Shown: piece after piece, positions 1 to 7,192 of the stretch
Layout: every line of letters begins with the position of its first letter
Position numbering within the stretch: position 1 is the first letter of the stretch
Source: Verrucomicrobiota bacterium
Lineage (GTDB): Bacteria > Verrucomicrobiota > Verrucomicrobiia > Limisphaerales > JACRJZ01
Direction of reading: 5' to 3'
Assembly: GCA_022711695.1 (NCBI GenBank)
Contig: JAKLEJ010000083.1
Coordinates: 1-10,761, forward strand
DNA length: 10,761 bases
Made by a program: the position numbers and the translations under genes
Notes under the pieces: generated by a model
The model's database searches: none
Told to the model about the DNA's origin: nothing
What the model saw: only the letters and a program-made list of their open reading frames with translations

Positions 1-321
1 GACCGGGCAGCCGCTCAGGTCGGAGGCGCGCCCTTCAAGGATCACCGCGCAGAGCGGCGAAGCCCCGGCCAGGCGGCGGGCCTGTCTGAAGAGACGTCCG
101 TCCACGATCGACGCGGCGAAGTCCGAAACGGTCTTGCGCTCGATGAGGCACTCGTCATCCACCTGGTAATCCCCCACGGGCAGGCGGGAGACGATGGCTT
201 CAACCTCAGGCATTCGCTGCAACGCCGCCAGCACCGTCTCCGCCGGCTCACGATCGTCCACCACCACACGGATGGGCCGCGCCGGCGCGGCCGGCGCGGC
301 GGCGTCTTCGTCGGAGGCCAT
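1..321 (-). CDS. ERCC4-domain (XPF/MUS81-type) nuclease, N-terminal part, cut by left edge
   Basis: The reading frame is open for 107 codons from the ATG at 321 to the first base, so the C-terminus lies outside the window. Residues 1-16 are a loose Ala/Pro/Asp-rich lead-in. The ERCC4 nuclease fold begins at about residue 17, with VVVDDRE at 19-25. The family's catalytic signature GD...ERKx3D is complete as GDYQVDDECLIERKTVSD at 50-67, with metal-binding candidates D51, E61 and D67 and the E61-R62-K63 triad. It is followed by DFAASIVDGRLFRQ, typical of bacterial members. ERCC4 nucleases cut branched or flapped DNA in eukaryotes and archaea; the role of stand-alone bacterial members is poorly defined. 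No helicase domain is visible in this part. Any C-terminal helix-hairpin-helix would be off-window. The gene is divergent from the one at 418. No good Shine-Dalgarno precedes the ATG, and the frame stays open upstream, so the start is the likely one but not certain. Family call is strong; function is inferred. Confidence 0.88.
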   Translation of the reverse strand, partial: MASDEDAAAPAAPARPIRVVVDDREPAETVLAALQRMPEVEAIVSRLPVGDYQVDDECLIERKTVSDFAASIVDGRLFRQARRLAGASPLCAVILEGRASDLSGCPV

Positions 322-376
322 GGCCCGATCAAGCGCCGATCGCCGGGGCTTGTCGATGCCAAATTGGCGGGCACGG

Positions 377-388
377 CGGGTTGACCCG
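377..388. promoter_or_regulatory. Short palindrome over the -35 element of the 418 promoter
   Basis: Bases 377-388 read CGGGT-TG-ACCCG, a perfect 5-bp inverted repeat with a 2-nt centre. It overlaps the TTGACC hexamer at 381-386. A palindrome in this position could be a repressor operator. In such GC-rich DNA a short symmetric site can also arise by chance, so this is only a candidate. Confidence 0.2.
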
Positions 389-409
389 GGGGCAAGGGCC
401 AAGGATACT
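381..409 (+). promoter_or_regulatory. Candidate sigma70-type promoter for the 418 gene, leaderless geometry
   Basis: TTGACC at 381-386 matches 5 of 6 bases of the -35 consensus. After 17 nt, GATACT at 404-409 matches 4 of 6 bases of the -10 consensus. Only 8 nt separate the -10 from the ATG at 418, so transcription would be expected to begin at or within a base or two of the start codon, giving a leaderless message. An AAGGA at 401-405 could instead be read as a distant Shine-Dalgarno, but it overlaps the -10. Confidence 0.42.
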
Positions 410-417
410 CGGCGCCC

Positions 418-3231
418 ATGCAGCCTGTGAAGATGCTGGCGCTGTTTGCGGCGCTCCTCCTCGGCCTCCTGCAAAACAGCGGAGCGCAAGTGACGAATGC
501 CGTCCCGGCGCGGCTGGAAGCCGGCATGGTCGTGAACGAAGCCAGCCACGGCAACCCCGAGGCCATGGTGGACGAACCGCCAACCGCCCGCCCCCCCGCC
601 GGGTCGCCCACCAACGCCTGGGCCACCGACTGGCGGCACGTAAACGAGTATCCCATCAGCGCCTACCTGGACCTGGGAACGAACCGGGCGCTGGCAGCGC
701 TGTGGATCTTCGACACCTACGATCACGGAGAACTGGTCGTTTCCGCCGGGGCGCCAGGCAATTGGCAAACGGTTCTGTCTCACGACACCCGGGACTACAT
801 GCGCTGGACCCGCCTGCCGCTGGACCGGGCCACCCGCTATCTGCGGCTGACCCGGACAAAGCCCGGGACCCAGTTTGCCGAGATCGCCCTGGATGAATAC
901 ACGCCGGAGGGATGGCAGGCATTCGAGGCAAACCGGGCGGCCGCGGCGCGGCGTAAGGCCGAGCGCGACGCCGCGCTGCGCCAGGCGCAGGAGGAACTGG
1001 CGCGGCGCCCGGTGTTCGAGATCGCCCCGTTTGGGCGAGTCCAGCTCGTGGACGAGGTGGAATGCGGCGCCGTCGAGCCCGGCCACGGATTTCGCCAGAG
1101 CCCGGAGGGCGCCAGCCAGGTGACGAACATCCTGGGGCGCCCCTGCCGGGTGTTGAGGGCAGCCCGGAACGAAGCCAGTTTCATGGCCTTCCGGCTGGGG
1201 CAATGGAAGCTGCTCAAGCCCGGGGGGCACTATGTGCTGGCGGTCGATTACCCGGAGGACCAGCCGCGCAGCCTGATGGTGATGAACGGAGGCAACGAAA
1301 CCTCCCGCGGGTTCCACACGGGAACCACGGTGGGCGACGCGCTTCATTCCAAGTATGTGAACAGCAACCCCGAGTCGCTGCGGGTTCCCTTGTCCGGCCG
1401 CTTTGAAACCTGGACCCACTATTTCAACCTGCACGACCGGTTTCCGGACCTGGGTTTTCTGCGCGGCCCCAAGCCCCGCAAACTGGCGGCCGAGGACGGA
1501 TTCGACGTGGCGATCGCCCAGTTCTCGCAGCGGAACGACCCGACTTCCGCGGGAGCGGCGGCGGCACGCATCCGCCTGTTCGAGGTCCTGGAGCCGTCGC
1601 ACCTGGTCCAACCGCTGGCGCTGCCGCCGGCGCCCCTGCCCCGCCGCCACCTCTTCTGGCGCGAGGAAATGGCCGACGGCGTCATCGAGAGCGATCGGGC
1701 CGCCGAACGCGGGGTTCGAGAGCGGCTGGACTGGTATCGCTACAAAGCCAACCAGATGCGGTTCCTGGGCATGAACACCTTCAGCAAAGACCTGCTGGAG
1801 TTCGGGGCCTGCCAGCATTGGGATCCCACCCCCTACGGCGGCAACGCCTGGGTGCATTTCGCCTCGGGCCAGAAGGACCTGTGGGCGCAGATTGTCGGCC
1901 TGATGGGCGAAGCCGGCTTTGGAGTGCTGCCCTACTACGAATACGCCGGCAGCAAGGGCGAACGCGGGCTGGGCTACCAGCGCCGCTGCAAGCCGCTCAC
2001 GCGCGACGACGCCTACACCCACATCTCGTGGATCGAATCCGCCAACGCCGACATCACCGACCCGGACACCGCGGCGGACCTGGGCAAGATGCTGGACCTG
2101 ACCGTGGTTCGTCTGCGCGACCGCGCGCGGTTCGAGGGCATCTGGCTGCGGCCGCGCTCGCAGTGGCCCATGAGCTTCTCCGACGCGGCCCGCGAGCGCT
2201 TTGCCCGCGAAGCCAACGGCGGCAAGAGCATTTCGCGGGCGGACTTGATCGCCGACGCGGCGCTGCGGGAGCGCTACGAGGGGTGGTGGTTCGGAAAGAG
2301 GCGCGAGTTCCTCCTGGCCATGCGCGACCGGCTCCGGACGAACGGGCTGCCCAACGCCCTGGTGCTGTTCACCGCCGAGGCCGGCGAGCCCGGGCCCACG
2401 TTCCCCACCTGGGAAAAACGCCTGGTCACCGACGACCCGGCCTCCTGGGCGCAGGTGCTGGCCGCGCCCGAGCAACTCGTGAACGGCAAGCTCGTGATAC
2501 CGATCGGCCTGGACCGGGTGGTCCGCGAGAGGCTCTACCTCGAAGCGCTTCAGGCAGCCTCGCTGAATTGGGGCAACTGGGAGGTTCACCACGCCAACCC
2601 GCCCGCCGACCCCCGGCGGTACCGGGACGCCAGCGGCGTGCTGCTGACGCATGCGATCAACCGGCGCTACACCGCGATTTCGCCCGAGACCTTCGACGCC
2701 TTTCGCGGTCCGTCGGGCCTGGCGGTCGTCCGGCACTACGCGCTCAACGAACACATGATGTTCGATGCCCGGGACCAGGACTTGCTGGGATACTTCGTGG
2801 CGGATATCGAGCGAGCGGGACCGTATTGCATGATGGCCGAAGCCCTGGCGGTGGCCCACGGAGATCCGACGCATATCGGCTACCTGAGCGGCGGCAACTT
2901 TGGGCGCGGTTTCCCCCGGCCGGCGCGGCAGTTCAACGCCCATTTCCTGGCATTGCCGGCTTTGCCTGGCCAGCGCCTGCGCGACGCCTGCGACGACGCG
3001 GAAGTGGCGGTGCGCGCCATTCCGACTCCCAGCCACGGCCTCTGGCTGGCGGTGGTGAACACCGGCCTGCTTCCCAAGAAGGCCCTCTCGATGCGACCGC
3101 CGCGCCAGGGCCGCGTGATCGACGCCGTTTCCGGCGAAACGCTGGAGCCCGCCGGAGGGGGTCTGAGGCTGGCTCTGGAGCCCTGCCAATTGCGCGCCCT
3201 GCGGGTGCTGCCTCCAGACCCGGGGCGGTAA
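418..3231 (+). CDS. Secreted multidomain protein, discoidin-like plus putative glycoside-hydrolase-like core (937 aa)
   Basis: Residues 1 to about 24 form a signal peptide (short charged start, Leu/Ala-rich core, SGAQ end), so the protein is exported. Residues about 30-165 look like a galactose-binding/discoidin beta-sandwich (YLDLGTNRALAALWIFDTY, then RATRYLRLTR and FAEIALDEYT). Residues 166-197 are a charged Ala/Arg/Glu-rich helix. Residues 198-392 are a second beta-rich region. Residues about 410-845 resemble an alpha/beta barrel: NQMRFLGMNTFSKD, GFGVLPYYEYAG, FEGIWLRPRSQWPMSFSD and NALVLFTAEAGEPG suggest successive barrel strands. Residues 850-930 look like the small C-terminal beta domain common after glycosidase barrels. 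A carbohydrate-active role is inferred from this architecture; I cannot name a GH family or the catalytic acids. D547/D549, E574 and E654/E657 lie at plausible strand ends. The start at 418 gives a proper signal peptide; the ATG at 433 is an alternative. It is single-gene, with convergent and divergent neighbours. Confidence 0.72.
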   Translation: MQPVKMLALFAALLLGLLQNSGAQVTNAVPARLEAGMVVNEASHGNPEAMVDEPPTARPPAGSPTNAWATDWRHVNEYPISAYLDLGTNRALAALWIFDTYDHGELVVSAGAPGNWQTVLSHDTRDYMRWTRLPLDRATRYLRLTRTKPGTQFAEIALDEYTPEGWQAFEANRAAAARRKAERDAALRQAQEELARRPVFEIAPFGRVQLVDEVECGAVEPGHGFRQSPEGASQVTNILGRPCRVLRAARNEASFMAFRLGQWKLLKPGGHYVLAVDYPEDQPRSLMVMNGGNETSRGFHTGTTVGDALHSKYVNSNPESLRVPLSGRFETWTHYFNLHDRFPDLGFLRGPKPRKLAAEDGFDVAIAQFSQRNDPTSAGAAAARIRLFEVLEPSHLVQPLALPPAPLPRRHLFWREEMADGVIESDRAAERGVRERLDWYRYKANQMRFLGMNTFSKDLLEFGACQHWDPTPYGGNAWVHFASGQKDLWAQIVGLMGEAGFGVLPYYEYAGSKGERGLGYQRRCKPLTRDDAYTHISWIESANADITDPDTAADLGKMLDLTVVRLRDRARFEGIWLRPRSQWPMSFSDAARERFAREANGGKSISRADLIADAALRERYEGWWFGKRREFLLAMRDRLRTNGLPNALVLFTAEAGEPGPTFPTWEKRLVTDDPASWAQVLAAPEQLVNGKLVIPIGLDRVVRERLYLEALQAASLNWGNWEVHHANPPADPRRYRDASGVLLTHAINRRYTAISPETFDAFRGPSGLAVVRHYALNEHMMFDARDQDLLGYFVADIERAGPYCMMAEALAVAHGDPTHIGYLSGGNFGRGFPRPARQFNAHFLALPALPGQRLRDACDDAEVAVRAIPTPSHGLWLAVVNTGLLPKKALSMRPPRQGRVIDAVSGETLEPAGGGLRLALEPCQLRALRVLPPDPGR

Positions 3232-3232
3232 A

Positions 3233-3262
3233 CGCGCCTCCCCGGCTCGCCCGACTGGCGCG
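3233..3262. other. Inverted repeat between convergent genes
   Basis: CGCGCC at 3233-3238 pairs with GGCGCG at 3257-3262 across an 18-nt loop. It occupies most of the 41-bp gap between the stop codons of the two convergent genes. The position fits a bidirectional terminator, but there is no T-run on either side and the loop is long, so this is weak. Termination here may be Rho-dependent. Confidence 0.22.
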
Positions 3263-3272
3263 CACGCACGCC

Positions 3273-4388
3273 CTACGGCTTCGAGGCGGTTGCCGGACGG
3301 ACGTGGAAGCCCAGTTCAGGGGGCGTCTTGCGGGTGATGCCAAAGACGAACCGCTGGCCCTCGAAAAAACGCTCGCGCATCTCGAAATTCTCGAAGGCGA
3401 TGCCGCCGGGGATGGGCCGGCGCGACATCCAGTAGGTGTATCGTCCATTGACTGCCACCTGCAAATCCGCGCGCCACGTTCCAGCGGGTTTCCTCCAATA
3501 CTGTGTCACGGGCATGCCGGCGTAGCGCCAATGCGGCAGGCCCGGAAACGGCTCCACGGCGGACGGATCGACCTCGTCGGTGGTCACCGCTGCGATGACC
3601 TCTCCGGCTTTGGAGCGATGGAGCCTTTCCACTGCAAAGACCCGATGCGGCGCAAAATCCGCCTGCCGGTAATCGGGGTAAAGGCGCAGGCTGCTCACGA
3701 CCTCGCCGCCGAGCCAGAGCAAACGCGTCCGCGCCTTGTTGCCCATGGTGGCGCTCAAAATGCAGCAGTCGATGGGCGCGCTGTCCGGGAGCGAATGGAG
3801 GACCAGCTCGAGCTCATCGGGCCGCTCGCTGTGCTGCCGCAGCCAGAGCGAGACCGCGGCGCCGTTGTCGAATCGCTCGACCGCGATCTCGACGCTCAAC
3901 TGCCAGCCGCCCGAATCGAGGCGGGCAAGCTCGCCCGGAGCAAAGGCGGCCGCCGACTCGCCTGCCGGGGCTTGCGCCCACATTCGTTTTCCGGCCACCC
4001 CGTCCAGCGCGCTGCGCTCCAGTTCGCTGAAGCCGCGGCGGCCTGCGACCACCGGTTCCACCGCAATGAAGTTGACGAGATCCAGACCGCCATTGGTCAG
4101 GACCGGGTAGTGGAGGCGGATCAGTCCGCGCGGGCCGTCGGGCGGGTTCTTGCCGACAGGAAGCCCCCAGATCAGACCGCCGCGGATTCCCCACAGCGGC
4201 CGGTTCGTGCTCAGGCCCGCCCGGACCCACTCGGGGGCGGGAGGCGGCTCGTTCGGGGGGCGAACGGCGGCCGTGCCGCTGCTTAGAAAACCCAAGGCCG
4301 CCAGCACGCAAAGAACTCCCCGCCGCCAGAACAGTCCCAGGCCAGAAATGGCGGGAAATCGAGCGCAGGATTGCCCGCGGCGCTTCAT
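3273..4388 (-). CDS. Secreted protein of unknown function (371 aa)
   Basis: I do not recognise a named family. The N-terminus has a long basic lead (MKRRGQSCARF) and a hydrophobic stretch at about 23-38 ending SSGTAA, so it is probably exported with cleavage near residue 41. The mature part starts Pro-rich (RPPNEPPPAPEW). The rest looks beta-rich, with alternating hydrophobic and aromatic residues. The clearest blocks are ELELVLHSLPDSAPIDCCIL (192-211), ATMGNKARTRLLWLGG (213-228), RYTYWMSRRPIPGGIAFENF (317-336) and QRFVFGITRKTPPELGF (345-361). The adjacent C208-C209 are a possible disulfide or metal site. The closing FENFEMRE/FVFGI pattern could suit a sugar-binding or sandwich-type domain, which is inference only. 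The start lies 15 bp after the stop of the upstream serine hydrolase gene, so the two are probably co-transcribed. Confidence 0.68.
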   Translation of the reverse strand: MKRRGQSCARFPAISGLGLFWRRGVLCVLAALGFLSSGTAAVRPPNEPPPAPEWVRAGLSTNRPLWGIRGGLIWGLPVGKNPPDGPRGLIRLHYPVLTNGGLDLVNFIAVEPVVAGRRGFSELERSALDGVAGKRMWAQAPAGESAAAFAPGELARLDSGGWQLSVEIAVERFDNGAAVSLWLRQHSERPDELELVLHSLPDSAPIDCCILSATMGNKARTRLLWLGGEVVSSLRLYPDYRQADFAPHRVFAVERLHRSKAGEVIAAVTTDEVDPSAVEPFPGLPHWRYAGMPVTQYWRKPAGTWRADLQVAVNGRYTYWMSRRPIPGGIAFENFEMRERFFEGQRFVFGITRKTPPELGFHVRPATASKP

Positions 4389-4403
4389 TCAGGCAGTTCC
4401 GAT

Positions 4404-5585
4404 TCAGCGCATGGCGGCGCAGGCCCGGCGCACGTATTCCTCATAGGCCCACTGGCCGCTGCTTCCTGTCTGCCGGGCGACCACAAGGTCCAGGCTCGGG
4501 ACGAAGGCCACGATCTGTCCGCCGGAGCCGGGTTTGGAGCGGGTGTCGGGCGGAAGGCCCGCGCCGCTGCGGCCTTCCTCGCCGGTCAGCCGCGAGGGTA
4601 ATTCCCAACCGTGCGAGAAGACCTGGGCGTTGATCCTGAATCGCATTTCCGGCCCCTGGACTTTGTGAGTGGGCGCGGCGGTTTCCTCGACGAACCACTG
4701 GGGAACGACCTGCCGGTCGCCCCAGCGGCCGCCGCGCATCATGCAGTAGGCGATGCGCGCCAGGTCCCGCGCCGACATGCCCAGGCCATGCGACGGATGC
4801 CGGCCGCATTTGTCCCCGCCCTCGTAAAACTGAAACCACCAGTGTTCGATGCCCAGGGGTCGAAACAACGCCTCGATGGCGAACTGGTCATAGGGCTTGC
4901 CGGTGACCGTTTCGCAAACCAGCGCGGCGTGAGCCAGGGCGTGCGTCGAGTAGCCGCAGGCGGTCCCGGGATCGAACGCCAGGCGGGCCGTGCGCGGGTC
5001 GCCCGTGTGCCCCAGGATGTATTCCCAGGCGCCGTCGTTGGGGGCGCCGGTGGCCTCCGGACACAAGCCGGAGGTGTGGTTGAGCAGTTGCCGCACGGTG
5101 ATGTTGGTTTTGCGGGGATCGCTCAAGGGCTGGGCCCAGGGGATGAAATCGAATGCGCGATCGTCGAACGACATCTTGCGGGGGGTTCGTCCCTGCCGGC
5201 TCTGCTCGGAAGCGATCCCCAGCACGGTGGCGCACACCGCCTTGGAAACGGAGGCGACGCGGCGGGCGTCGGTTTTGGCGCTGTTGCCGCGCTCGACCTC
5301 GAGCACCACCCATCCGCGCCGGACCACCACTGCGGCGAAATTGCGGTCGTCGGACTCGAGCAGCCACTGGCGCAACGCCGCCAACCGGTCGGGGTCGGCG
5401 CCGGCCACCTGGCGAATGTCCTCGGGCTTTTCGAGCTTGCGCCAGCCGCCCTGCGACTCGGGAGGCGGGAAGTAAGCCGCCTCGGCGGCGCGGGCGGTTG
5501 CCGCCGCCAACGCGGGGCCGAGAAGCAAACACAGCCAGAGCCGCCGCAGCCCCGCCGCAAACAGAGGATCAGAGGACCAGTTCAT
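4404..5585 (-). CDS. Beta-lactamase-family serine hydrolase, secreted (393 aa)
   Basis: This is a penicillin-binding-protein/class C beta-lactamase-fold hydrolase (esterase, D-aminopeptidase or lactamase-like). An N-terminal signal peptide covers about residues 1-34 (GLRRLWLCLLLGPALAAA, then ARAAEA). The nucleophile motif SxxK is S112-V-S-K115 in RRVASVSKAV. NITVRQLLNHTSGL at 161-174 is the highly conserved block after it. The second motif, normally YxN, reads Y212-S-T214 in GTACGYSTHAL. The third, usually H/KxG, is probably S354-G-G in KPGSGGQIVAF. These changes argue against a true beta-lactamase and for an EstB-type esterase or peptidase; the substrate cannot be told. GHP-like text RHPSHGLGMSARDLARIAY and the C-terminal PSLDLVVARQTGSS are typical of the family. 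The ATG overlaps the end of the upstream nuclease gene by 17 bp and lacks a clear Shine-Dalgarno, so translation is probably coupled. Confidence 0.9.
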   Translation of the reverse strand: MNWSSDPLFAAGLRRLWLCLLLGPALAAATARAAEAAYFPPPESQGGWRKLEKPEDIRQVAGADPDRLAALRQWLLESDDRNFAAVVVRRGWVVLEVERGNSAKTDARRVASVSKAVCATVLGIASEQSRQGRTPRKMSFDDRAFDFIPWAQPLSDPRKTNITVRQLLNHTSGLCPEATGAPNDGAWEYILGHTGDPRTARLAFDPGTACGYSTHALAHAALVCETVTGKPYDQFAIEALFRPLGIEHWWFQFYEGGDKCGRHPSHGLGMSARDLARIAYCMMRGGRWGDRQVVPQWFVEETAAPTHKVQGPEMRFRINAQVFSHGWELPSRLTGEEGRSGAGLPPDTRSKPGSGGQIVAFVPSLDLVVARQTGSSGQWAYEEYVRRACAAMR

Positions 5586-6963
5586 CGCCGTGCATGGGTT
5601 TGCGGGCCTTGAGGCCGTGCCGTTCCTCGATGAGCCGGGCCAGCGGCTCGCGCCCCTTGGCTTCGCCGTGAGTCAGGATCACCTCGGGCTCGCATCGCGC
5701 CAGGGGCTCGAACCACCGCAGCAGATCGCTTTGCCCCGCGTGCGCGCTGAACCCGCCCAGCGTGTGAACGCGGGCTTTGACGGCGATCTTCTCGCCCATG
5801 ATGTTCACCTGGCTGGCGCCTTCGACCAACTGCCGCCCGAGCGTCCCCTCTCCCTGAAATCCAACGATGATCACGGTGGTCTCGGGCTTCCACAGGTTTT
5901 GCTTGAAGTGATGCAGAATGCGGCCGGCGGTGCACATGCCCGCCCCCGCCAGGATCATGCACGGCCCGGGACAGTTGTTCAGCGCCTTGGAATCGTCGGC
6001 CGTGGGGCTGGCCCGGACCGTGTCCAGATCCTCCAGCAGCGGGCGCTGCCGCTGCATCTGCTGAAAATCCTCGTCGAACAGGTCGAGGTGTTTGAGATAG
6101 ATGCGGCTGGCCTCGAGGGCCATCGGGCTGTCCACGTGGATGGGGAACTTCGGAATGGCCTTGTTCCGGAACATGACCGCCAGGAGGTAGAGGAGCAACT
6201 GAGCGCGCCCGACCGCGAAGGTGGGCACGAGAATCTTGCCTTTGCGCTCGACGGCCTCGCGGACGATGCGCTCGAACTCGAGGACCGTGTCCGCCAGCGG
6301 CTTGTGATCGCGGTCGCCGTAGGTGGACTCGAGCATCACGGCGTCGGCCTTGTGAAAGCCCACGGCGTCCTTGAGAATCGGCGCGCCCCGGGGGCCGAGA
6401 TCGCCGGAAAAGGCCAGACAGCGGTGCTCGCCGTTGCGGTCGATGCGCAACTGAATGCTTGCCGACCCCAGAAGATGGCCCGCCTCGACGAACCGCGCGT
6501 GCACGTCCGGCGCCACCTGCACAGGCCGGTCGTAGGGCGTCTGCCGGAAGAGGGACACGGTTTTCTCGACGTCGGCCGCGCCGTAGAGAGGCGCCAGCGG
6601 GGGTTCATCGGCCCGCTGCCGCTTCCGGTTGAGGCGCTCGATGTCCTGGGCCTGCACCTTGGCGGAATCGCGCAGAATGAGCGCGGTCAGTTCGCTGGTG
6701 GCCTCGGTGCAATAGATGGGCCCGGAGTAACCCGCCCGGGTCAGCAGCGGCAGGCGCCCGCAGTGATCGAGATGCGCATGAGTGACCAACACGGCGTCCA
6801 GCCGGGTCACGTCCAGACTCTCCGGCAGGCGGTTGAACTCCGCCTTGTGCTCGCCGCCCTGGAACATGCCGAAATCCACCAGCACCCGCGAACGCGGCGT
6901 TTCGACCAGGTAGGCCGAGCCGGTCACCTCTCCCGCGGCTCCATGGAATTGGATGCGAATCAT
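5569..6963 (-). CDS. Beta-CASP metallo-beta-lactamase nuclease, CPSF-73/YSH1-like (464 aa)
   Basis: This is a cytoplasmic zinc-dependent RNA nuclease of the bacterial CPSF-73-like group, of which Thermus TTHA0252 is a characterised example. Length and domain order match that group: an MBL half at 1-210, an inserted beta-CASP domain at about 211-375, and the returning MBL strands with a short RMMBL segment at 376-464. Metal ligands are visible: D30; H62-x-H64-x-D66-H67 in VTHAHLDHCG; H163 in GHLLGS; D188 in SGDLG; and H432 in LTHGE. Beta-CASP motifs are present: LESTYGDRDH (211-220), the HVDSPMA block at 276-282, AGAGMCTAGR (339-348) and H408 in GGFSAHAGQSDLL. No residue needed for catalysis appears missing. 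AAGG sits about 9 nt before the ATG, a modest Shine-Dalgarno. It is the first gene of a probable three-gene unit; the two downstream products are exported, so a shared role is not evident. Confidence 0.95.
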   Translation of the reverse strand: MIRIQFHGAAGEVTGSAYLVETPRSRVLVDFGMFQGGEHKAEFNRLPESLDVTRLDAVLVTHAHLDHCGRLPLLTRAGYSGPIYCTEATSELTALILRDSAKVQAQDIERLNRKRQRADEPPLAPLYGAADVEKTVSLFRQTPYDRPVQVAPDVHARFVEAGHLLGSASIQLRIDRNGEHRCLAFSGDLGPRGAPILKDAVGFHKADAVMLESTYGDRDHKPLADTVLEFERIVREAVERKGKILVPTFAVGRAQLLLYLLAVMFRNKAIPKFPIHVDSPMALEASRIYLKHLDLFDEDFQQMQRQRPLLEDLDTVRASPTADDSKALNNCPGPCMILAGAGMCTAGRILHHFKQNLWKPETTVIIVGFQGEGTLGRQLVEGASQVNIMGEKIAVKARVHTLGGFSAHAGQSDLLRWFEPLARCEPEVILTHGEAKGREPLARLIEERHGLKARKPMHGDELVL

Positions 6964-7005
6964 GTCGATGCCTTGCGTTTTGTATTGCGGCCCGATTGCC
7001 AGGCG

Positions 7006-7035
7006 ATGTTAGGCGCCGGCTGTCGGCTCGGTCAA
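7006..7035 (-). promoter_or_regulatory. Candidate sigma70-type promoter for the minus-strand trio
   Basis: Read on the minus strand, TTGACC (7035-7030) is followed after 18 nt by TAACAT (7011-7006), matching 5/6 and 4/6 of the consensus hexamers. The -10 ends 42 nt before the ATG at 6963, leaving a leader of roughly 35 nt that contains AAGG ahead of the start. This is normal leadered geometry, in contrast to the plus-strand promoters in the window. Confidence 0.45.
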
Positions 7036-7045
7036 TCTGCGATTG
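7033..7045. promoter_or_regulatory. Inverted repeat overlapping the nuclease -35
   Basis: CAATC (7033-7037) and GATTG (7041-7045) form a perfect 5-bp inverted repeat around TGC. It overlaps the distal half of the minus-strand -35 element at 7030-7035 and is relatively AT-rich for the window. This is a possible regulator-binding site; chance cannot be excluded. Confidence 0.22.
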
Positions 7046-7095
7046 CCGCTAAATCCTCGTCGAACGTCTCTGGGGCCAGGCGGCGATAATCCTGA

Positions 7096-7140
7096 CGGAA
7101 TGCGCGGCCGGCTGAGGCCGCATGGGATGCGCGGATTCCG
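7096..7140. repeat. Nested inverted repeats with an internal direct repeat
   Basis: Outer arms CGGAAT (7096-7101) and ATTCCG (7135-7140) enclose inner arms GCGGCC (7104-7109) and GGCCGC (7116-7121), which have a 6-nt loop. ATGCGCGG also occurs twice as a direct repeat, at 7100-7107 and 7127-7134, exactly 27 bp apart. The block sits between the two divergent promoters, just upstream of the plus-strand -35 at 7156. It could be an operator or the remnant of a small mobile repeat. It has no T-run, so it is not a convincing terminator. Confidence 0.35.
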
Positions 7141-7155
7141 CCCGTGCTGTCGGGG

Positions 7156-7184
7156 TTGCGGCGGCCCGCGGGCTCGTGTAGGCT
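7156..7184 (+). promoter_or_regulatory. Candidate promoter for the PhnP-like/TIGR03790 pair
   Basis: TTGCGG at 7156-7161 and TAGGCT at 7179-7184 are 17 nt apart. Each matches 3 of 6 consensus bases, with the strongly conserved TTG and TA...T positions kept. The -10 ends 8 nt before an ATG at 7193, the same geometry as at 418 and 9813. A transcript starting near 7192 would begin with the 17-codon ORF rather than with the ATG at 7258. Confidence 0.33.
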
Positions 7185-7192
7185 GGCGGGCC

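Noticed and set aside
42..656. 204-codon open frame on the minus strand
   Set aside because: It overlaps both the ERCC4 gene in another frame and the 937-residue protein; the ERCC4 frame holds the catalytic motif and this one does not.
1818..4286. 822-codon open frame on the plus strand
   Set aside because: It runs out of frame through the 937-residue protein and then antisense through the next gene. It is Arg/Pro/Ala-rich with no domain, a typical by-product of GC-rich third positions.
5590..7089. 499-codon open frame on the plus strand
   Set aside because: It is antisense to the beta-CASP nuclease, whose motifs are unmistakable, and it has no family character.
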